From Candidatus Fusicatenibacter intestinigallinarum (GTDB lineage Bacteria; Bacillota; Clostridia; Lachnospirales; Lachnospiraceae): 64,000 bases of DNA. Shown one piece after another: positions 35,233-42,876 of this stretch. A program made the position numbers and the translations under genes. The notes under the pieces were generated by a model. That model had not been told where the DNA came from. It saw nothing but the letters and a program-made list of their open reading frames with translations, and made no database searches. The DNA is taken from NCBI GenBank assembly GCA_019119555.1, contig DWWU01000021.1:54066-118065 (forward strand), given 5' to 3'. The stretch's first letter is position 1, and each line of letters starts with the position of its first letter.

Positions 35233-36324
35233 TCATCCGAAATATCCGGATATCTTCTCCATCCGCCGGATCTGTTTTACATGAAACGGACATCTGGTTT
35301 CACAATGTCCGCAGTGAATGCAATCCTCTGCTTTTTTCTCCAGCTTTCCGTAATGCTCTTTTGCAAGACTGTCACCGGCTTTTGCCAGATCATAGTATTT
35401 GTTGATCAGGCCGATATTCAGTCCGGCAGGGCATGGCTGGCAGTGATTGCAGTAGACACAGATACCGTCGGCATCCTCAGGAGCAAAATTCCCGATCACA
35501 GAATAATCCTTTTCCTCCTCCGATACGTTGAGGAAGCCCAGAATCTTCTGCAGGTCCGTTCGGTTTCTTACTCCCGGCAGGACGGTTAATACGCCCGGCT
35601 TATCGAGTGCATACTGAATACACTGGTATTCTGTAAGAGGACATCCGAACGGAGAAGTTTCTGCCTGGAGCAGCTGGCCGCCGCTGAAAGCCTTCATGAC
35701 GGAGATTCCGACGCCTTCCGCTTCACATCTGCGATACAGAGCCATCCGTTCATCCACTTTGCCGATCCCATAGTCTCCGTGACTGTAATCGTAGGACGGA
35801 TTGATACTGAACATCATCATATCCATACATCCGATATCCAGAATTTTTTCCGCCACCGCAGGCGTGTGGGAAGAAAATCCGATATGGCGAACGACACCCT
35901 GCTTCTTCAGTTCTTTGATCCACTCCAGCACGCCGTTTTCCTGTACCTTTTGCAGATCGCTCTCCGCATCAATACAGTGCAGAAAGCCGAAATCAATATA
36001 ATCGGTCTTCAGGGCGTTCAGCTGCCAGTCAATGGATCTGCGGATACTCTCCAGATTGGTAGTCCATCCGTAGGTACCCGTGTGATAGTCTGCCCCGAAA
36101 TGGATCTGGAAATACACGTCCTTCCGGCAGCCGCCGATTTCCTGTCCGAACGCAGAAAACGGTACGGCGTCTGCGGATGCCAGGTCGAAATAATTGATTC
36201 CCTGCTCCAGCGCCATTGCCATTACTTCCCGTGCTTCCTTTTCCCCGGCAGCTCCGATGGAACTGGTTCCCATTCCCAGAATACTGATGCGCTCATTCCC
36301 CTTTGGCAGTTTACGATATTCCAT
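35233..36324 (-). CDS. Aldo/keto reductase with C-terminal ferredoxin-like [4Fe-4S] domain
   Basis: A 363-residue protein. The AKR barrel (about 1-270) has the GINYFDLASAD, LKTDYIDFGFLHCID and GFSSHTP motifs; the usual catalytic Tyr after Asp is not obvious (Ala-Asp-Ala-Val instead). The C-terminal 90 residues carry CVYCNHCQPCPAG and CIHCGHCETRCPF, two cysteine groups for [4Fe-4S] clusters, as in a common clostridial AKR subfamily. Substrate unknown. AGGAGGG precedes the ATG. A MerR-type promoter lies upstream. Confidence 0.88.
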   Translation of the reverse strand: MEYRKLPKGNERISILGMGTSSIGAAGEKEAREVMAMALEQGINYFDLASADAVPFSAFGQEIGGCRKDVYFQIHFGADYHTGTYGWTTNLESIRRSIDWQLNALKTDYIDFGFLHCIDAESDLQKVQENGVLEWIKELKKQGVVRHIGFSSHTPAVAEKILDIGCMDMMMFSINPSYDYSHGDYGIGKVDERMALYRRCEAEGVGISVMKAFSGGQLLQAETSPFGCPLTEYQCIQYALDKPGVLTVLPGVRNRTDLQKILGFLNVSEEEKDYSVIGNFAPEDADGICVYCNHCQPCPAGLNIGLINKYYDLAKAGDSLAKEHYGKLEKKAEDCIHCGHCETRCPFHVKQIRRMEKISGYFG

Positions 36325-36389
36325 GCTTTGTCCCTCCTTGTTTTCCGGTATCAAAAAAGGTGTATCACCTTCCCGGCCTTTGTCGGAAG

Positions 36390-36420
36390 ATTATACACCC
36401 TGGAGTCAACTTCAGGTCAA
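36390..36420 (-). promoter_or_regulatory. MerR-type promoter of the aldo/keto reductase
   Basis: On the minus strand TTGACC (36420-36415) and TATAAT (36395-36390) are separated by 19 bp rather than 17. The spacer holds the dyad CCTGAAGTTGACTCCAGG. Both points are hallmarks of MerR-family activation. Confidence 0.8.
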
Positions 36421-36479
36421 CAGATTTTGACCATAATTTCCGTAACGGTTCCATCCGCCGAACGACTGCGAGATATTTT

Positions 36480-36507
36480 GTAACAGTTCAGTGGGATGCA
36501 CTGTTAC
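36480..36507. repeat. Module-A palindrome variant
   Basis: GTAACAGT pairs with ACTGTTAC; the inner part is imperfect. A degenerate half copy (CGTAACGGTT) lies about 40 nt to the left. No other feature is seen in this part of the 317-nt gap apart from an extended -10 (TGGTATACT, 36,558-36,566) for the next gene. Confidence 0.7.
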
Positions 36508-36641
36508 TGTTTTTCCGTGACATGGGTACGAAAAACGGCTCTTTTTATCGAAAATTGTGGTATACTGAAAATATGGAGTTTGCAATTGTTTGATGTCAGA
36601 ATATAAATGGCGGCATTTTTTCAGGAGGAGGCAGAGACAGG

Positions 36642-37316
36642 ATGAAGTTCAAAAAATATGATGAAATTCAGCATCCGAAATTCGGACGTGGAATTGTCAA
36701 GAAAGTCAATAAAATCGACGATGACCTGTCGATTCTGGACGTGCAGTTTGATGAGGCCGGAGAAAAGAAACAGTTAAATTCTGCCTGGGTTGAGGAGCAC
36801 TGTATCTGCTATGCAGCGCTGCCGGAGAAGGATGTCCGGGCAAACTATACAGACATTCAGCTGAAAGATTTTCCCGACTGGAACGTAGCGCTGACAAAGG
36901 AAGTAGAACTGACGCCGGAGCTGGAAGAGATGATCTGTTGCATAATGAAAAGTGTAATTCCCGGCATAGGATTCGTTCTGATTGGAACCAGTTCGGCGGT
37001 GGCCTTTTTGGACAATGAATTTAAGAACTATAAAACCATTGAAAAACTTGCCAGGAGATATATGAATTCTGTGTTTGCCGGTCATCCTGATTTTGAAGCG
37101 ATCAAACAGGATAACAATGGCGCGGTTATTTTTATGAATCAGCAGAGACTCTGGCATTTTCTGAAGCCGGACGAAGTAGTGCTCGAGGACGGGGAGGTTT
37201 CCTTTCAGACAGGATTTTCTGCAAGATCTGCTCTGCTGGAGCAGTGTAAGAAAAAGAAAATCCTCGGAATTCTGAGCAGGAAACCAGAACCCGTACAGCA
37301 GACCGACGGGGCATGA
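36642..37316 (+). CDS. Conserved hypothetical protein with an N-terminal Tudor-like HPKFGRG motif
   Basis: A 224-residue protein of unknown function. Residues 8-22 (EIQHPKFGRGIVKKV) match the small beta-barrel motif found at the C-terminus of UvrD/PcrA helicases and related proteins, which binds RNA polymerase or nucleic acid. The middle (about 95-185) looks globular and soluble; the C-terminus is basic. No signal peptide or membrane helix. CAGGAGGAGG lies ahead of the ATG. An extended -10 promoter (TGGTATACT) is found about 80 nt upstream. Confidence 0.7.
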   Translation: MKFKKYDEIQHPKFGRGIVKKVNKIDDDLSILDVQFDEAGEKKQLNSAWVEEHCICYAALPEKDVRANYTDIQLKDFPDWNVALTKEVELTPELEEMICCIMKSVIPGIGFVLIGTSSAVAFLDNEFKNYKTIEKLARRYMNSVFAGHPDFEAIKQDNNGAVIFMNQQRLWHFLKPDEVVLEDGEVSFQTGFSARSALLEQCKKKKILGILSRKPEPVQQTDGA

Positions 37317-37354
37317 AAACAGTCGGTCTGCTGTACGAAGCGGAACTCTTTGTT
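37293..37354 (+). repeat. Hairpin followed by the AGCGGAACTCTTTGTT motif
   Basis: GTACAGCAGACCGA (37293-37306) pairs with TCGGTCTGCTGTAC (37323-37336) and covers the stop of the hypothetical gene. The following 16-nt AGCGGAACTCTTTGTT recurs at 51,421-51,436. Confidence 0.65.
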
Positions 37355-37374
37355 TGGAGGAATGCCGCAACCGT

Positions 37375-38526
37375 TCAGGAATCCTCCTGCCTCCTTGCTT
37401 TTCCTATGGCCAGAGCGACCGACGTGCATGCAAGGGAGAAAAGGATCTGAATCAGCAGTCCCTGAAAAACGGTTGCTTTCAGGGAGGCCGTCATCTCATC
37501 GTTAAAGCAGAGGATTGAGATATTCTGTGCGTACCAGTAGGTGGGAAAAAACTGGCCGATCTTTCGGATCGCGCCGGTCAGAAGTTCCAGAGGCACAAAA
37601 ATTCCGCCCAGGAAGCAGAAGCCGAGACTTAATACGTTGGCCATCCCATTGACTGCTGCGTCGGTTTTTGCCATGCTTCCGACAAAATATGCTGCGGACA
37701 GGGCTGCCAGCATGATCGTAAATCCATTGAGAAGAATCAGCCACTGATAAGGATTGTCCAGGAATTCAGACGCACAGGTGATCATGCCGATTCCTTCACA
37801 GAGGATCCAGGAAAAAAAACCGATTGTAAAAAAGGCGAGCAGGCTTTGGATGTTCTGACTTTTCAGGGTCAGGCTGGAAGCCAGAAGTCTTTTGCGGATA
37901 TCGGTATTCTGATACTCCTTCTGGATCAGTCCGAGCGTAAAACACAGGATACTGAAATACAGATACGGCATAAAGCGGAAAACATTGTAGACGGCCGCAT
38001 CCTCCCGGGTGCTTTCCAGTTTCACCTGTGGCTGGACTTCTGCGGTTTCCAGCACATGCTGTGCCGCTTCCTCCGAAGAATATCCTCCTGCCAGAAGAAC
38101 TCTTGCGGTATTGACAAAACTATCAATTCTTCCGTTCACATAATATTCCCACTGACTTCCCGATTCTGTCAGTGTCCCGACGGTTTCCTCCCCGAGAATG
38201 CAGGCGTTCAGAAAGTCTTCCGGAATCAGCACGGCATACACAATTTCAGAACTGTATACAGCCTCTGCCAGGGCGGACATATCGTCTTCCATAACCGTCA
38301 CATCGTGATACTGCTTCAGATATTCCAGAAGGGTTTCTGACCAGAGACTATTGTCTCTGTCTGCCACGCCGATGGAGAGCCTCTGCTGAGAATAACTGCC
38401 GCTGCTCTTTTCTCCGGAGGAGAGATATACCATGGAGAGCGCCACCAGCAGATAGATGGAGCAATACAGAATCACTGTGGATATGTTTGTCTTCAGTGCA
38501 ATGAGATATCCCTTATATACTTTCAT
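37375..38526 (-). CDS. ABC-2 type transporter permease
   Basis: A 383-residue membrane protein of the YhaP/DrrB-like ABC-2 type. There is one N-terminal helix (about 13-36), a large extracytoplasmic loop (about 37-190) and five helices in the C-terminal half, including LLNGFTIMLAALSAAYFVGSM and the LGFCFLGGIFVPLELL segment. It forms an exporter with the next permease and the ATPase at 39,706. Its stop codon TGA lies in a half-copy of the intergenic repeat (CTGAACGGTTGC). The substrate is unknown. Confidence 0.87.
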   Translation of the reverse strand: MKVYKGYLIALKTNISTVILYCSIYLLVALSMVYLSSGEKSSGSYSQQRLSIGVADRDNSLWSETLLEYLKQYHDVTVMEDDMSALAEAVYSSEIVYAVLIPEDFLNACILGEETVGTLTESGSQWEYYVNGRIDSFVNTARVLLAGGYSSEEAAQHVLETAEVQPQVKLESTREDAAVYNVFRFMPYLYFSILCFTLGLIQKEYQNTDIRKRLLASSLTLKSQNIQSLLAFFTIGFFSWILCEGIGMITCASEFLDNPYQWLILLNGFTIMLAALSAAYFVGSMAKTDAAVNGMANVLSLGFCFLGGIFVPLELLTGAIRKIGQFFPTYWYAQNISILCFNDEMTASLKATVFQGLLIQILFSLACTSVALAIGKARRQEDS

Positions 38527-39664
38527 AGCGCATTCTCCTCATCGATAAAACCGCAGCCGTCAAAAGAAGAAGACCGAAAACGGTCAGCAGAATCAGGCTT
38601 CTGAAATATTTTTCCGTATCATTGTAGACCAGCACACTGTAAAATGCGTCTGTGGTAAGCGCTCCCGGATTGATCCGGTTGATCACCGGCGCATACGTTT
38701 CAATGGCGCCTTTCACTCCGCTGATCATCAGATCTGCGGCAAAGGAGCAGGCCATGCTTACCGAGATCACAATCCCGTTTTTCAGGTTTTCGCTCCAGCT
38801 GCCCACCGTTCCGATCAGCATTCCCAGACTGGATGCATACAGAGTCGCGGCTGCACAGATGACGAGAATTCTTACTTCCCGTCCCGACAGATCGATATCC
38901 CCCAGGACAACATCCATATAGAACAGAAGAATCAGCACCTCAAGAAAACTGATCAGCCAGGAAGACAGAAGGCTGGCGGCAATACTTTTATACCGTTTCA
39001 CGCACCCTGCAGTCAGCCGGGCTCCCAGCGCAGATGCGTTCGCCTGAACACCCACGGAATTATACATACCCATAAAACTGCCGTAAAGACAGGTCATCGC
39101 AATCAGTGCAAAGAAATAATTCTGTACATTGTTCATGGAGGATCCGTCGAACGTAATCGTCTCCGTGCTGGAACTGTAAGCTTCCAGAGCTGCGACGGCA
39201 TCAGACAGATGCTCCGGATGCTCCCGGGCAATTCGTGTGATCAGCGCTTCATTTTTTTCATAGATTTCCAGAATCTGCGAGAGAATACTGGTGTATACGG
39301 TGTTTTCCCCGACAGTCAGGCTCTTCTCATCACCGCCGTAAAAGATTCCAAGAACCTCGTCGTTTTTCAGCGCGTCCCGGGCTTCCTCCTCCGTCATGAG
39401 GCGGATGTCCAGCCAGGTCTGATCGAGGGTTTCCAGATATTCAGAGAAAGGGTCGTTTTTCCGGCCGCCTGTGTTCCCGTCAGACGCTGCGGCGGATGCC
39501 GGTACATAGGCGGCCGAAAGAGGCTCCATTCCATTCTGATCCAGCATTGCACCCAGCGTGAAATGAAACAATGTAGCCAGAAGAAGCGGAAAAAACAACG
39601 TCCAGAAAATGTTGGACACTTCCCGGATACTCACCAGAATCTGACGTTTCATAATCAAAAGCAT
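38513..39664 (-). CDS. ABC-2 type transporter permease
   Basis: A 383-residue permease with the same layout as its neighbour: first helix at about 15-36, a large outside loop, then helices including NYFFALIAMTCLYGSFMGMY and ILLTVFGLLLLTAAVL. Its last 14 nt overlap the next permease gene, so they are translated together. AGGAGG lies 9 nt ahead of ATG 39664. It is paired with the ATPase upstream. Confidence 0.87.
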   Translation of the reverse strand: MLLIMKRQILVSIREVSNIFWTLFFPLLLATLFHFTLGAMLDQNGMEPLSAAYVPASAAASDGNTGGRKNDPFSEYLETLDQTWLDIRLMTEEEARDALKNDEVLGIFYGGDEKSLTVGENTVYTSILSQILEIYEKNEALITRIAREHPEHLSDAVAALEAYSSSTETITFDGSSMNNVQNYFFALIAMTCLYGSFMGMYNSVGVQANASALGARLTAGCVKRYKSIAASLLSSWLISFLEVLILLFYMDVVLGDIDLSGREVRILVICAAATLYASSLGMLIGTVGSWSENLKNGIVISVSMACSFAADLMISGVKGAIETYAPVINRINPGALTTDAFYSVLVYNDTEKYFRSLILLTVFGLLLLTAAVLSMRRMRYESI

Positions 39665-39705
39665 AAGGCGTTTCCTCCTTGTTTCATTAAAGGTCTCTGT
39701 TCCGT

Positions 39706-40641
39706 CTAATCTCTGAGTTCCTTTCCGGTAATTTCAAGGAAGACATCGTTCAGAGTGGGGAGCTCGGAGACGCAGCTTCCGCAGGTCAGATGTTCTTCCT
39801 CCATGTAGTGAAGAAGCCCGATCAGATGACTGCCGTTTCCCTCAAAACGTAGCGTCAGAGTTTCGTTTTCGTAGACGACGGAATAAACCTGGGGCATCCG
39901 CCGGATCGACTCCAGCTGGACCGGTGTCAGACAGATCCCTTCCAGACGGACCTTTTCCCCTGTTTTGATCATACGCTTCAGTTCGTCTTTTGTACCCAGC
40001 GCCAGACATCTCCCTTTGTCCAGGATGGCGATCCGGCTGCAGATCTGTTCCACCTCTTCCATATAGTGAGAGGTATAGATGATCGTGGAGCCCTGTCGGT
40101 TCATCTGGCAGATTCCCTCCAGAATCTTATTGCGGCTCTGGGGATCCACAGCTACTGTCGGTTCATCCAGAATCACCAGGCGTGGCCGGTGGGCGATGCC
40201 GCAGGCAATATTCAGTCTTCGAAGCAGTCCGCCGGACAGCTTTTTCGGGCGTTTCTTTTCATACCCTTCCAGCCCGGTAAAAGTGATCGCCTCTTCCACC
40301 AGCTGTTTCCGTTTTTTTCTGTCCGGCACATAAAGACCGCAGAAATAATCCACATTTTCATAGACGGTGAGTTCGTTGAAAACAGCCACATTCTGCATGA
40401 CAATCCCGATCTGACGTTTGATCTCATAACTGTCCGGCTGAATTTCCTCCCCGAAAATCCGGATGCTTCCCTTGTCAAATTTCAGCAGTGCGAGAAGACA
40501 GTTGATTACCGTCGTTTTTCCTGAACCGTTGGGACCAAGAAGACCGAAAATTTCTCCTTCCTCAATATCCAGATTCAGATGGTCCAGCGCAATTGTATCC
40601 TTGTATCTTTTTACCAGATTTCGAATTTCTATCATAGACAT
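39706..40641 (-). CDS. ABC transporter ATP-binding protein (drug/ion exporter type)
   Basis: A 311-residue ATPase. Walker A is GPNGSGKTT, the signature KLSGGLLRRLNIACG and Walker B LVILDEPTVAVDP, with the switch His in YTSHYMEEVEQ. The C-terminal 80 residues are the regulatory extension of DrrA-type subunits. It heads an operon with two permeases. AGGAG precedes the start; ATG 40635 (MIEIRN) is an alternative start. Confidence 0.92.
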   Translation of the reverse strand: MSMIEIRNLVKRYKDTIALDHLNLDIEEGEIFGLLGPNGSGKTTVINCLLALLKFDKGSIRIFGEEIQPDSYEIKRQIGIVMQNVAVFNELTVYENVDYFCGLYVPDRKKRKQLVEEAITFTGLEGYEKKRPKKLSGGLLRRLNIACGIAHRPRLVILDEPTVAVDPQSRNKILEGICQMNRQGSTIIYTSHYMEEVEQICSRIAILDKGRCLALGTKDELKRMIKTGEKVRLEGICLTPVQLESIRRMPQVYSVVYENETLTLRFEGNGSHLIGLLHYMEEEHLTCGSCVSELPTLNDVFLEITGKELRD

Positions 40642-40804
40642 TTGCGGTTCTCCTTTTCTGTTTGCTCTTCTGTTTTCAAAACATCCGTTTTGATGGCAAG
40701 GTTCTTTTCCCTGAAGCTGATTCTATTCTATCAGACTTTTTCCGCCTTTCGCAGTGCCTGGTGTCAGGATCTGATGATGACAAATGTCATAAAATATGCG
40801 GCAC

Positions 40805-40884
40805 GTAACAGTTCCGCCCGCTGAACTGTTACGGCATCCGGCCATTGAAAATCGCTTCGCGATGGGCCGGATGCCCGCAGGCAC
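40805..40884. repeat. Modules A and B of the intergenic repeat family
   Basis: A: GTAACAGTTC ... GAACTGTTAC (40805-40832). B: GGCATCCGGCC (40833-40843) with GGCCGGATGCC (40865-40875) around the perfect inner hairpin ATCGC-TTC-GCGAT. Then CGCAGGCAC. Module C is displaced and inverted at 40,944. Confidence 0.9.
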
Positions 40885-40905
40885 AATACTTTCCCTCGGC
40901 AGGGC

Positions 40906-40934
40906 TTTACTTTTAGAATCGGGCGGGATATAAT
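40906..40934 (+). promoter_or_regulatory. Promoter of the two-component system
   Basis: TTTACT (40906-40911), 17 bp, TATAAT (40929-40934). The inverted repeat fragment that follows would be in the 5' leader. Confidence 0.6.
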
Positions 40935-40943
40935 GGAAAAAAT

Positions 40944-41010
40944 GTTACCGTTCAGCCAGCGCTGCGCGGTAAATGTACAGATTGTCGGAAAATGTAGTGC
41001 CTGCGGGCGC
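40944..41010. repeat. Inverted, degenerate C-end of the intergenic repeat
   Basis: On the minus strand the order GCCCGCAGGCACTA ... CTGTACATTTACC ... CTGAACGGTAAC repeats the 3' half of the full element. Sequence drift has weakened the C hairpin. Confidence 0.7.
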
Positions 41011-41033
41011 GAAGAAGGGGGGGGGAGGCAACT

Positions 41034-42128
41034 TTGAATCGGCTGATTGACAAGGCGCTGCTGCTTTTATATTCTCTCGGAACCTGCCTGCTGCTGCCCA
41101 CAGACGCACTGTTTGTGAGTTTTTTCTTTTTCGTGGCTGCCTGTTCCTGCAGCCTTGAGCTTTCCAGGAAGAAGTGGCTTTCTGTGTCTGTGATCGGAAG
41201 CTATTGTCTGCTGACTCTGCTTTTCCTTTCGGGAATTCTTTTCTGCCCTCTGATTTTCTATGACTGTCTGTCGACAGGGCTTCTGTCCCGGAAAAAACCG
41301 TGGGTTCTGCTGCCGGCGGGACTTCTCTTCTGCTGTTCGGTTTCCGGGTTTTCTGCATTTACTGTCTATTATCTTCTCCTTGGAACGGTTCTCGGAGGAA
41401 TTCTCCAGGTGCGCAGTTCGTCCTGCGAAGAACTCGCCCGGATTTACAGAAAGACGAGGGACGACAGTTTTGAATACACGCTGCTGCTGAAGGAAAAAAA
41501 CAGAACCCTGATGGAAAAACAGAATTATGAAATTTACGCGGCGACCCTGAAAGAGCGGAACCGCATTGCAAGAGAAATCCATGACCATGTGGGACATATG
41601 CTCTCGCGGGCGATTCTGATGACCGGGGCGCTGAAGACTGTCCTCCGGGATTCTTCCGCTGCAGAACCGCTCTCCCAGCTGGAAGATACGCTGAACACGG
41701 CCATGAACAATATCCGCGAGAGCGTACACGACCTCCACGATGAGGCCGTCAATCTGAGAGAGATTGCGGAAAACCTTGTGGCGGACTTTCACAGCTGCCC
41801 CGTATCCCTGGAGTACGATATCAGCTGTCCGCCCCCGCCGGAAGTCCGCTATTGTATGATTGCTGTACTGAAGGAAGGGCTGTCCAATATTTCCGTCCAC
41901 AGCCACGCATCGGAGGCGTGGATCACACTGCGGGAACACCCTGCCATGTATCAGCTGATTATCCGTGACAACGGTACAGGAGCAGGCGGAACGATCCCGG
42001 AAGCACGGGGCATTGGGCTGAGCAATATGAGAGAGCGGGTGGAAGCGCTGAACGGTTCGATTCATATTCAGGCGGAAGACGGTTTTCGTATTTTTATTGC
42101 CATTCCGAAACAGGCAGTCGCCAAATAG
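41034..42128 (+). CDS. Sensor histidine kinase (NarL/LiaS class, HisKA_3)
   Basis: A 364-residue membrane kinase. Four or five hydrophobic segments in residues 7-125 form the sensor; there is no large outside domain, which is typical of intramembrane-sensing kinases of cell-envelope stress. The phosphoacceptor is His183 in RIAREIHDHVGHMLS. The ATPase has LKEGLSNISVHSHAS and GIGLSNMRERVEALNG. The start is TTG 41034 behind a run of nine G's ending GGGAGG. It pairs with the regulator at 42,186. Confidence 0.9.
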   Translation: MNRLIDKALLLLYSLGTCLLLPTDALFVSFFFFVAACSCSLELSRKKWLSVSVIGSYCLLTLLFLSGILFCPLIFYDCLSTGLLSRKKPWVLLPAGLLFCCSVSGFSAFTVYYLLLGTVLGGILQVRSSSCEELARIYRKTRDDSFEYTLLLKEKNRTLMEKQNYEIYAATLKERNRIAREIHDHVGHMLSRAILMTGALKTVLRDSSAAEPLSQLEDTLNTAMNNIRESVHDLHDEAVNLREIAENLVADFHSCPVSLEYDISCPPPPEVRYCMIAVLKEGLSNISVHSHASEAWITLREHPAMYQLIIRDNGTGAGGTIPEARGIGLSNMRERVEALNGSIHIQAEDGFRIFIAIPKQAVAK

Positions 42129-42185
42129 ACATGCAGGCATGTCCGCCTGGCTCGTTGCTCGCGGGAATAAAAAGTGGAGGCACTT

Positions 42186-42809
42186 ATGAGAGTTTTAATT
42201 ATTGACGATGATTTTTTTATCACGACAGCTCTGAAAACCATTCTGGAAGCCGACAGCGAGATTCAGGTCTGCGGTTCAGGGAAGAACGGAAAAGAGGCGG
42301 TTTCCCTCTATGATTCCCTCCATCCGGACATTCTGCTGATGGATATCCGGATGGAAGAGATGGACGGGCTGGCTGCATCGGCGGAGATTCTTGCCCGGGA
42401 TCCCCGGGCAAACATTCTTCTGCTGACCACATTTCTGGACGACGAGTACATCATCCGCGCCCTGAAGCTGGGCGCCAGAGGGTACCTGCTGAAACAGAAT
42501 TATAACAGCATTATCCCCGCGCTGAAAGCTGTCTTCTCCGGACAGACGGTCTACGGAAACGAAATCACCGCAAAACTTCCGAATCTTCTGACCGGTCAGA
42601 AAACCTTCCCCTGGGAAACCTACCACATCGGTCCCAGAGAACTGGAAGTCATCGCTTTGGTTGCCCAGGGAATGAGCAATAAAGAAATTGCCCGGAGCCT
42701 TTACCTGAGTGAAGGAACTGTGAGGAACTATCTGAGCGCCATTCTGGACAAGCTTAACCTCCGCGACCGCACGCAGCTGGCTGTCTTTTATCTGAAACAT
42801 GAGGCGTAA
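42186..42809 (+). CDS. LuxR/NarL-family response regulator
   Basis: A 207-residue DNA-binding regulator. The receiver has Asp7-Asp8-Asp9 and the phosphoacceptor Asp53 in ILLMDIRMEEMDG. The C-terminal HTH reads LVAQGMSNKEIARSLYLSEGTVRNYLSAIL. ATG 42186 follows GTGGAGG with 5-nt spacing. Likely targets are the flanking ABC exporter genes, judging by position only. Confidence 0.93.
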   Translation: MRVLIIDDDFFITTALKTILEADSEIQVCGSGKNGKEAVSLYDSLHPDILLMDIRMEEMDGLAASAEILARDPRANILLLTTFLDDEYIIRALKLGARGYLLKQNYNSIIPALKAVFSGQTVYGNEITAKLPNLLTGQKTFPWETYHIGPRELEVIALVAQGMSNKEIARSLYLSEGTVRNYLSAILDKLNLRDRTQLAVFYLKHEA

Positions 42810-42876
42810 CAAAGTTACAACTGTGCTATCGGAAAAGCAGACCAGCGAAACATATGGTTATTTATCGCGGCTTATA

